The notes beneath the pieces were generated by a model. That model was not told the DNA's origin, did no database searches, and saw nothing but the letters and a program-made list of their open reading frames with translations. Of a stretch of DNA of 64,000 bases, positions 26,953 to 34,498 are shown in pieces. The position numbers and the translations under genes are program-made. Source of the stretch: JAJDZL01 sp965220665 (GTDB lineage: Bacteria > Pseudomonadota > Gammaproteobacteria > Arenicellales > JAJDZL01); NCBI GenBank assembly GCA_965220665.1, contig CBDCQQ010000005.1, positions 372,001 through 436,000 on the forward strand, read 5' to 3'. Each line of letters opens with the position of its first letter. Within the stretch, counting starts at the first letter, position 1.

Positions 26953-27258
26953 TCAATTTGCCGCACGCAGACCCTTACTCGCATCAAGCGTCGGCAACTG
27001 GATAATTTCTGCTCCAATTTTTTCCTGTGCCAAACGCAATTCGTAGAGTTTTTGGAGGTTGAGCCAAAACTCTCCAGAAGTTCCAAAGTATCGTCCTAAT
27101 CTCAAAGCCGTATCACCGGTAATAGAACGCCGACCGTTGAGAATCTCAGTGATGCGGTTCACTGGAACCTCAATCTGACGCGCCAATTCGGCCGCACTCA
27201 TACCGAGCTCGTCAAGGTCCTCTCGCAACGTCTCGCCGGGATGGATGGGTTCACGCAT
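26953..27258 (-). CDS. higA: HigA-type antitoxin (XRE helix-turn-helix)
   Basis: DNA-binding antitoxin of a HigBA pair, about 101 residues from ATG at 27258 (ribosome site GAGGAAGCTTGCT). A TTG five codons upstream is less likely. The start REPIHPGETLREDLDELGMS and the helix-turn-helix AELARQIEVPVNRITEILNG are the HigA/VapI signature; RRSITGDTALRLGRYFGTS and EFWLNLQKLYELRLA continue the family pattern. The gene follows higB with 17 bp between them, the usual toxin-first order. Confidence 0.92.
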   Translation of the reverse strand: MREPIHPGETLREDLDELGMSAAELARQIEVPVNRITEILNGRRSITGDTALRLGRYFGTSGEFWLNLQKLYELRLAQEKIGAEIIQLPTLDASKGLRAAN

Positions 27259-27275
27259 AGCAAGCTTCCTCAATT

Positions 27276-27557
27276 CTAATGATAGTCCACAATTTCAACA
27301 TCCGTCGGCCCTGAGCTGTCTTCGGACCACCTGAAACAAAGCCTCCACTGATCATTAATGCGAATGCTCCATTGTCCTTTACGATTCCCTTTGAGTAACT
27401 TAAGATGATTACCTGGCCTATCGAGGTCGTTAATACTGATCGCGGAATCCAATTGATCCAGTTTGCGTGAAGCAGTTCGTGCGAAACCAGAGTACGCTGC
27501 AACGCGCATGCCGTCGTAAAAGACCTTCGTTTTCTTGTTTGCAAAGCTGACAATCAC
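27276..27557 (-). CDS. higB: HigB-type mRNA interferase toxin
   Basis: RelE/ParE-superfamily toxin of 93 residues, GTG start at 27557. HigB marks are IVSFANKKTKVFYDG, ARTASRKLDQLDSA, LDRPGNHLKLLKGNRKGQWS and IRINDQWRLCFRW, which bears the basic residues used for ribosome-dependent mRNA cleavage. DVEIVDYH is the typical C-terminus. No frameshift is seen, so the pair with the following higA looks functional. Confidence 0.92.
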   Translation of the reverse strand: MIVSFANKKTKVFYDGMRVAAYSGFARTASRKLDQLDSAISINDLDRPGNHLKLLKGNRKGQWSIRINDQWRLCFRWSEDSSGPTDVEIVDYH

Positions 27558-27604
27558 CCCTTCGTTTCGCTCTCATGGAATTCACGACTTCTCAATTATA
27601 GATA

Positions 27605-27625
27605 GCATTATGCATTACGTCATGC
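27605..27625. promoter_or_regulatory. Possible HigA operator
   Basis: GCATTATGCATTACGTCATGC contains two overlapping imperfect palindromes (GCATTATGC and GCATTACGTCATGC) about 50 bp upstream of the higB start. It is weak evidence for an autoregulatory site. Confidence 0.25.
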
Positions 27626-27744
27626 GTATTCGCAGTCCGTTGCAACCTACGAAAGGGTAGCCCACAATCACTACTCCGACAGATTCGACTGTGCTTAATG
27701 TACTGGGGATTTCGATTCATGTTGTGTCTTGGTGGGCGCGAAAG

Positions 27745-28040
27745 GAGTCGCGGTAGGGAAGCATGTTGCCACACTCCCCCCGCACAGATCCGTACGTGCG
27801 CGTTAACGCATACGGCTCCTACCTTGAGTGATTGACGGCAAACCGAGTATTCGGCCATGGGTGCAGAATCTCGACAGGTGGCCAACAGGCATGCACAATC
27901 TGATCGAGACGAGATCCGCGGAAACAGTCTTTTTGCGACCGCATCAGCTTCAAATTCGTTCGAATCGTATTGTTTTGAGAATTTTCGAGCAAGAAGTCAT
28001 TGGTTTCCAGCCAGTGGACGAGATTGGTGTCGGATTTCAA
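27745..28040 (-). mobile_element. Degenerate 3' end of a group II intron (domain V/VI-like)
   Basis: On the minus strand, GAGCCGTATGCG ... CGCACGTACGGATC at 27818-27787 follows the layout of group II intron domain V: an AGC triad near the 5' end, an eight-base lower helix with one mismatch, a two-base bulge (CG) and a short upper stem. It is followed at about 27779-27756 by a hairpin with a GCAA loop, as for domain VI. The region before it (to 28040) carries an open frame with RGSRLDQIVHACWPP and HPWPNTRFAV, a translation I associate with the flanks of such elements. No reverse transcriptase gene is present. The upper loop is not a canonical tetraloop, so it is probably inactive. Confidence 0.4.
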
Positions 28041-28255
28041 TAGAACCCCTCATAGATAGCGGAGATATTGTCAAATGTAGTGCGAAGTACGTCTTCCAGT
28101 TGTCGTTGCCAGTCTTGGTCACCCCGCAATCTAAACACGTCTGCCTAAACTTCGTATCCGGCCGCGGTCAGTCGCAAACTCAACCATATAGCAAATGTAT
28201 TGTCCTCCGGATTTGCGTGGTTGATGAAAATCGGGTCGCGAATAGGCGTAGTCAC
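28037..28255 (-). pseudogene. Broken TIR-domain gene fragment
   Basis: From GTG at 28255 the frame reads RDPIFINHANPEDNTFAIWL, LRLTAAGYEV, a TAG stop where Trp is expected, then ADVFRLRGDQDWQRQLEDVL, and ends after about 72 codons. FI(S/N)HANPEDNxFAxWL followed by GYxVWxDxxxLxGGxDW is the N-terminal half of the TIR_2 group found in prokaryotic NAD-cleaving defence proteins. The second half, with the catalytic Glu, is missing and group II intron-like sequence follows. A 27-codon frame (28335-28252, MHLIIAPIDDGG) ends in GAGTGA overlapping its start and looks like the tail of another lost gene. Bases 28336-28475 show nothing. Confidence 0.65.
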
Positions 28256-28475
28256 TCTACAGGACTCCAATCATCATCGTATAAACGACAGACTGGAATG
28301 CCGCCATCATCTATGGGTGCAATGATTAAATGCATAAAGAAATCACTAACCCCGTAGATTACACTATGGGATTCAGTTCGCCGTTCACAAGAAAACCGTT
28401 AGGAAGCTGACATTGACGGAAAATTCAAGAACTTTCGGTTAACCCCAGCACCGCTCATATTCATTTATACGAAAA

Positions 28476-31400
28476 CTACTCAGATTCATCAGTGAATTGG
28501 TTATAACCTCGACCTCGTACGTGCGGCTCGTCATTTAACAGTGTTCGCAAATTTGCCAATTCTTGTAAGTCCAAATTTAGTACGGTAGCAACCGCTTCAT
28601 CCCATAGCTGACGTACTTCACATTCACCATCTCGAAATTGAGGTACCTTCAAATCCTTTGTTAGTTCCCAACAGTTTAGCAATAAACGTCGGATGCGATC
28701 ATTTCTGATATCGGGAATCTTAAGGTTTCCAACTTCAGTTGTACTGTATGTTGGGAACGACAATTTTTTCCCAGGATAACGCATAAGTTGCAGACGGCCA
28801 ATTGTTGAATTGATGAAGACTGCTAATGCTTTTGCTTCATCGGCTGTCAAACCTTCGACCGGAATCCAACCATTGCCGACATATTTTTCATCACTCGCTG
28901 TGGCAGTTAATCTCGCTGTGCTATTGTCTTGCCCAGCTGTGACCAAAAGATGACTGGCCTTTTCCAAGATCTTGTCATTTTCAGGAGTTGATTTGTTCAG
29001 GCCATATAAGTATTCATTTTCCTCTTGCTCAATTTTGGGTTTAGGCATCCAAAATTCATCTGGCCGACTCTCGATAAATGTTTGGCCTTCTGCGCCTTTA
29101 GACTTTAATATTGGAAAACTACCTGAGGTCCCAGCATCCACATGTTGATAAGACCCACGCAGCGTTCGACCAGTTGCTGCAGGTGAGAATCCAGATTCGG
29201 AGATTGATTTCAATTTATATTCATTCGCAAACCTCGCGGCTACTTCAGCCAATTTTGGCGAGCGCCATATTGCTGCAGACCAGTCGCCGACATTAATCCG
29301 CTCAGCAGGCCATTCCGAAATTTCTCCCCAACCATTAGCAATAGCACCTACACCACAATGAAGAATACAATTGTGTAAGTCGGTAACTTCTTTTTCATCG
29401 ATTGGAAAACGGTCGAGATTAACGATCCTGGTTGGAGTTGAATCGTTTTTTGTAGTTCTCTTAGCAATGACAATACTCTCATTGATATTGGTATTTTGAC
29501 TCATGTTTATTTGACCTGGCAAATGACAGGTAACAATACTGTGAATGTGGTACCGTTGAGCCAACAACACCCTTTCGTGTAGTCCAGATGGCGCTGAGAG
29601 TGCAGTAGTCGGAATTACCATCGTTAAAATTCCATTGAATTTATCGAGGCACCTATCAGCTAATGCCACGAAAAGCGGCCCAATGGAGTTCTTATCTACA
29701 AATTTTTCCATCTGTGAATCGTTATCCACCAAAACATTTTCCATAGCGTCTGCTCGAGAACGCAACTGCTTTTGAACGCCTTTTGGAAATTTTTCACCCA
29801 TACTCGTTCGGTTAGTAAAAGGTGGGTTCATGATTACGATTTGAGCATTGCTGACAGCATCCACTGCATCTTCCAATTCTGCGTCCCGATTTACCTCCCA
29901 AATGTGTTGCGATTCGATTTGTTCGTCCGAAAGGTTGACTTCTCCAACTCTGGGTACTATTGCCTTTTGTCCCAGTAACTCCAGTGTGCCAGCTGACACG
30001 ACAGCAGTATTGTCTTTTGAAGGACCGTAAGGCATCAGATGTAATCCCATTGACCGATAGCGAATATCTTGATTTCCCGCGGTCAGTTGCGATGCAGCTA
30101 ACTGTAGTGAAACCGGATTGATATCGAGCCCTTTGATGCTGTCTTCAACTGCAATTTTCTGAAGACCAGCAATCTCAAATTCGTCAACTTTCTTTTCCCT
30201 TGCACGGTGTTTCATTTGAGTCAAGATAGCAGCCAGCAATGTCCCACTGCCGCAAGCAAGATCAACAATCTTACAATTTCGCCAAACATTTGAATCGGTC
30301 CAATCGACATTACCATAAGCATCAAGTGTCAGACGCGCAGCTATGGATGCTGCAGTGGGTCTAGTGAAGTAAGCTCCATCGCTAGCCTGATTGCCCATTA
30401 CTCGGTTAAACAGTGGACCTGCGTGGTCAGCACCCATATCAGCGTAGGTCTCGGCTATTCGTTCTGCCTCAGATGCAATATGACGAAGTGCTCGCTCCAT
30501 TCCCGCTAGTTTCCCAGTATCCTCTACTGTTTCGATGATTCCAACTGCTGGCTCTAAAACTGGCCGAAAATCATGCCGCATTATCCGTTCCCACTCCCGG
30601 CGCAATTTTGTTACCACATTGACATCGTTCTTTATGGAAGATAAATCGCTAACTCCACTTAACCAGTGACCATGCGCGATTCGCTGATGTAGCATCGCTG
30701 CGTTCATCATCAATAATGAGGAAATTGTGACACCATCGGCCTGCTTTTTTTGTGCCGCTGATTTTAAGTTTGTCAACCCGAAGTGTCGGTTTAATGTCGG
30801 CGCAAGTTCGTCTCCCCGCAGATGCAGGGCAGCTTCCTTGATGCTGTCTTCCAAAATGTTGAGGTCTCTGACTATTCGGTTGTGAATCAGTCCCGATTTC
30901 GACAGTAAATTCATCTTAATGGAATCCCCAAATTTATCAAGACGAGTCATCTTTAGCATTTGCTGGGCGGAATCTTCTACAATTTCCTGGTGAGTCCTGC
31001 GTTTCCTTTTTTCCTTCTTTTCTCCAGTTGGTAATCGCGTACCGGTGCCTTTGTTGATCATATCCCTGGCTTTCTTCTTGGTTTTATCCATGTCTACTTT
31101 ACCCGGCATACCATCAGATGAGGGTTTGTCTCTTGCGACACTATCCATTCTTACTTCGATACTCTTGTCTTCATTACTCTTGCCTGCAACAACCAATGTT
31201 GGTTCAAGGATGGCAGTCTGTACTCCAGAGGGTTTTGGTAACGAATTCACTTCTGAAATCGGCAGAAATTCTTCATCTACTGTAGTTTGACCCGTCAACA
31301 CGCGTTCCACCGCGATTTGTGAATCACCCGGCGCTCCAACATGCAAGCGGTATTTGATTCGTTTCTTTTCGTGCTCAGCGATCGCGATAATGGTGTGTAT

Positions 31401-33530
31401 CTCCTCTGGCGATGCTGGGAGATAGAGTTGCATCAATTCAGTCAGTTCATCTTCAATACGACTGTCATGAGCACGTAGAGCTCGCAATATCTGTCCCAAT
31501 TCCTGCCAACCTTCCTCAGGAGCACTGGAGCTTATCCAATCTTCCGGAACTACATTTGGTGGGATAAGAATAGGACAAATAATGTAGCCAAATTGCTTAC
31601 CTGGAGCGGTTCGCATTGCACGACCTACTGCCTGTACGACATCAACTGGACTCCTCCTAGATTCAAGAAAGGCTACCGCATTTAATGACGGAGAGTCAGT
31701 TCCTTCCCCGAAAATGCCGACATTAATTATTCCATACGGTTTGTCTGGGTGAGCTTCTCCTAGACGACGTATTGCATTTTTTCGTGCCACTACATTGCTA
31801 GTAGCATCAAGATGCTCAAGTGAGAACTGCAATGCCTGCTTCCCACTCTGATTTTCGTCCATCCAATTCTGAAGCCAATTTCGCACTACATCTGTTTGCA
31901 GGTCTTCCGCCATATTCTTTGATTTGTCTACCGTATTCATAAATGCAATGCAAGATTGAATGTGAACATCATCCTCTTTTTGATTCTGGGTGGCGCCACC
32001 CATGGCCAAGGTGAATGCAAGTCCTCGGAGGTAGTCAGCGGAAGTTAGGCGGCGTCGACCTTTACTTTGTGTGCTTATAGCTAGCTTATAGGCAGCTTTG
32101 TAAGTAGTCGGGTCATTAGTACCCAGCGCAATAATTCGATAGTCAGATAGCCAACCGTTTTCAACAGCCTCTACATAACTCTTGCGATAAAGTTCAACAC
32201 CAAATATGTTTTCATCATCCATCGTTCGGACAATCCAAGCGCTTTCTTTATCAGCTGTAACTTTACTAGTGTCAAATATGCGAGGAGTTGCCGTTTGATA
32301 AATTCGAAATTTAGCTGGAAAGGCTTTGTTGTCGTGGCACAGCGTGAAGTCACGAATACGTTCTTCCTCTTCTGTAAGTTTTGCACTAATAGTCCGTCGT
32401 TTCCGTCTTATTCCGGCTGTCCTATGTGCTTCATCCGCCACAAGAACGTCAATCGATTCACCACATTTTTCGAGTGAATTTGCAATCGCTCTTCCACTTT
32501 GATAAGTTCCGAAAACTACGCTAACTTGATTTGTACCAATTCCTTGCTTGATCCACTGTGCAATTTCATATGAATCTGTCGTAACTTTACCTTTTACATC
32601 CGACGCACTGACGTTGCTGTTGTCCAATGTAGGATCTTTTGCCGTATTCCGAGAACTTTCTTTTTGGGGGTCGTATCCTGCAGTTTTATCTGAGCATACA
32701 GCAAGTGCACGAATACTAACTTCAGCATTCTGTAGATACTCACTCCTGATTTGAGCAACAAGTGCGATTGAGGGACACATAACAATTGACAAGCCCCCTT
32801 GAGGTGTCAATTGCTCAATTATGCGTAATGAAATTCGAGTTTTTCCTGTGCCGCATGGAAGAATAATCTTGCCACGTGCCTGACCAACCGGAAGGCCTCC
32901 ACTTTTTGACTGAGCATGTTTCCTAAGCAGGCGTACGCTCGTGTCGATAGCCTCTGACTGCATACAGGTTTTTGTTTGTTTCGCAAATTCTTCTCCTTCA
33001 GTGTGAGGCTCACAATGAGCGCATACTTCGACTGTATATGGAGTTTGTTGTTGCAAAAGATCATTTACGATGTTGACTAGTTTGATTGGTTTGTCAGTCA
33101 TTGAGCTAACATGTTTTAGGTTGTCACCAAATCGACAGTTCCCATTTGTGACAACCCAGCGTTCAGCCCAAAAATCCGTCGCGGACAATCCAATAAAAGT
33201 ACTTAATTCATCAAAGCTAATCGAACTCCCACTGTTTGATTCGTCTAGCTGACGAGATTTACTCTGAATAGCTATGAATTCACCGTCGCTACGACGGACT
33301 GCCACTAGATCAATGCCCAAGTCCTTTTCAGTCGATTCTGGAAAGTGGCGCTTGCGGTCGTCCCAGTTTGCCCACGGCTGGCATTTCGCTATATCCCAGT
33401 CCTTAATCAATTCTGCCGTGTCTTCAATAAGTTTCTCCAACCACTCTCCATCGGTCTGCTGCGGTCCCATTTCAGCCGCCAATTCAATTGCTTGTGAAAT
33501 TACTTCTCGATTAGTTTGGTTTTGTTTCAT
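28476..33530 (-). CDS. Type ISP-like single-chain restriction-modification enzyme (nuclease-helicase-methyltransferase)
   Basis: A single protein of about 1,684 residues from ATG 33530 (a GTG at 33590 is possible). In order: a PD-(D/E)XK Mrr-like nuclease with GIDLVAVRRSDGEFIAIQSK near residues 72-92; an SF2 translocase with Walker A LPCGTGKTR near 228, DEAH in LVADEAHRT near 367 and motif VI in VQAVGRAMRT; a helical region to about 1050; an N6-adenine methyltransferase with motif I VDLACGSGTLLAAI near 1092 and motif IV IVIMNPPF near 1235; and a C-terminal region that should recognise DNA. This order equals that of type ISP enzymes such as LlaGI and LlaBIII, of similar length. It would both methylate self DNA and translocate on and cut unmodified DNA. 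No separate specificity gene is nearby. Confidence 0.85.
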   Translation of the reverse strand: MKQNQTNREVISQAIELAAEMGPQQTDGEWLEKLIEDTAELIKDWDIAKCQPWANWDDRKRHFPESTEKDLGIDLVAVRRSDGEFIAIQSKSRQLDESNSGSSISFDELSTFIGLSATDFWAERWVVTNGNCRFGDNLKHVSSMTDKPIKLVNIVNDLLQQQTPYTVEVCAHCEPHTEGEEFAKQTKTCMQSEAIDTSVRLLRKHAQSKSGGLPVGQARGKIILPCGTGKTRISLRIIEQLTPQGGLSIVMCPSIALVAQIRSEYLQNAEVSIRALAVCSDKTAGYDPQKESSRNTAKDPTLDNSNVSASDVKGKVTTDSYEIAQWIKQGIGTNQVSVVFGTYQSGRAIANSLEKCGESIDVLVADEAHRTAGIRRKRRTISAKLTEEEERIRDFTLCHDNKAFPAKFRIYQTATPRIFDTSKVTADKESAWIVRTMDDENIFGVELYRKSYVEAVENGWLSDYRIIALGTNDPTTYKAAYKLAISTQSKGRRRLTSADYLRGLAFTLAMGGATQNQKEDDVHIQSCIAFMNTVDKSKNMAEDLQTDVVRNWLQNWMDENQSGKQALQFSLEHLDATSNVVARKNAIRRLGEAHPDKPYGIINVGIFGEGTDSPSLNAVAFLESRRSPVDVVQAVGRAMRTAPGKQFGYIICPILIPPNVVPEDWISSSAPEEGWQELGQILRALRAHDSRIEDELTELMQLYLPASPEEIHTIIAIAEHEKKRIKYRLHVGAPGDSQIAVERVLTGQTTVDEEFLPISEVNSLPKPSGVQTAILEPTLVVAGKSNEDKSIEVRMDSVARDKPSSDGMPGKVDMDKTKKKARDMINKGTGTRLPTGEKKEKRKRRTHQEIVEDSAQQMLKMTRLDKFGDSIKMNLLSKSGLIHNRIVRDLNILEDSIKEAALHLRGDELAPTLNRHFGLTNLKSAAQKKQADGVTISSLLMMNAAMLHQRIAHGHWLSGVSDLSSIKNDVNVVTKLRREWERIMRHDFRPVLEPAVGIIETVEDTGKLAGMERALRHIASEAERIAETYADMGADHAGPLFNRVMGNQASDGAYFTRPTAASIAARLTLDAYGNVDWTDSNVWRNCKIVDLACGSGTLLAAILTQMKHRAREKKVDEFEIAGLQKIAVEDSIKGLDINPVSLQLAASQLTAGNQDIRYRSMGLHLMPYGPSKDNTAVVSAGTLELLGQKAIVPRVGEVNLSDEQIESQHIWEVNRDAELEDAVDAVSNAQIVIMNPPFTNRTSMGEKFPKGVQKQLRSRADAMENVLVDNDSQMEKFVDKNSIGPLFVALADRCLDKFNGILTMVIPTTALSAPSGLHERVLLAQRYHIHSIVTCHLPGQINMSQNTNINESIVIAKRTTKNDSTPTRIVNLDRFPIDEKEVTDLHNCILHCGVGAIANGWGEISEWPAERINVGDWSAAIWRSPKLAEVAARFANEYKLKSISESGFSPAATGRTLRGSYQHVDAGTSGSFPILKSKGAEGQTFIESRPDEFWMPKPKIEQEENEYLYGLNKSTPENDKILEKASHLLVTAGQDNSTARLTATASDEKYVGNGWIPVEGLTADEAKALAVFINSTIGRLQLMRYPGKKLSFPTYSTTEVGNLKIPDIRNDRIRRLLLNCWELTKDLKVPQFRDGECEVRQLWDEAVATVLNLDLQELANLRTLLNDEPHVRGRGYNQFTDESE

Positions 33531-33711
33531 AAATTTTGTTTGCGTAGAATATCTGTCGGATGATTGGGCTTGATTGGGACAAGCAACCACTCGAGTTGAA
33601 ATAACAGCAGAATTTACCGAAAAATTGCAGGGGTTCGAAATGCAGTATTATTTGTAACGAATATAACTAAATCAACATGTTATCAATACGAATCGATAAA
33701 CTCAGGAAATT

Positions 33712-34356
33712 CTAATGTCCTTCAATCTCCAGAAACCAAAATTGACCACATTGAACCCAATTGAATTCATATGATTTTTCAAGTCTAATATCGATCTTTT
33801 TTCCGCCTATCGGAGTCTCCAGGTGTATATCTCCTACTTTAGTACCATGTGAAATGTCATAGTCCCAACACTTCCCACTCTTTTGCTTGGGATGCACATG
33901 CCTTATAAAATCATTCATGACGAGAGAAACACCTCGATCAAACTCTCCATAATTGCAATACTCTTCAAGTAAGTGTAGATCGCCATAGACGTCTTTCATG
34001 AAAATATCTGATGCTTCACGCTGCCCACCTGACGAAGTTTTTTGCCGATAGCACTTCATCTCAACAGCAACATTGTGGTAAAGACCGTGAGAGTTCTTTC
34101 CTTTCAATACCAGATCAATTACACGGTAATTGTCATTAACCCTCACACCTGTCTCCAATTCGAATTTCACATTTTCATCCTCATGAAAACAAATAAGAGG
34201 AATCACCTGTTGCAAGATATAGGTGTAATGAAGCTGCATTGATGCTTCTTTGTTGATTGGTAACAGCTTGGCGCCTGTTTTTTCCCTGAAAATTTGCCAT
34301 GCAAACGAAATACTTTTTCTAAGCCTTTTTTCGAAGGTGCCCGTTAGTAAGTTCAA
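33712..34356 (-). CDS. PD-(D/E)XK-like nuclease-fold protein of unknown role
   Basis: A 214-residue protein starting with TTG at 34356, supported by GGAG eight bases upstream. I do not recognise a named family. The segment YRVIDLVLKGKNSH followed by NVAVEMKCYR has the D...ExK pattern of PD-(D/E)XK nucleases (Asp, then Glu-Met-Lys after a strand). The stretch after it, DVYGDLHLLEEYC, fits a helix. The C-terminal part is rich in aromatic residues (EFNWVQCGQFWFLEIEGH). No signal or membrane segment. It stands between the ISP-type enzyme and a GmrSD-type gene on the same strand, so a DNA-cleaving defence role is a reasonable inference. Confidence 0.6.
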   Translation of the reverse strand: MNLLTGTFEKRLRKSISFAWQIFREKTGAKLLPINKEASMQLHYTYILQQVIPLICFHEDENVKFELETGVRVNDNYRVIDLVLKGKNSHGLYHNVAVEMKCYRQKTSSGGQREASDIFMKDVYGDLHLLEEYCNYGEFDRGVSLVMNDFIRHVHPKQKSGKCWDYDISHGTKVGDIHLETPIGGKKIDIRLEKSYEFNWVQCGQFWFLEIEGH

Positions 34357-34498
34357 GTTAATTTCTCCATCAATTATTCAGCTAGCTACAATTTATCCTT
34401 AGGCCAGAAGCATTTCGAGCTTAGATGGTAAGTTCGCATGCATGGGCAACTATTAGAACTCTTGTAGATTCTCAATATGTAGTGCTTCGGCGTTTTGC

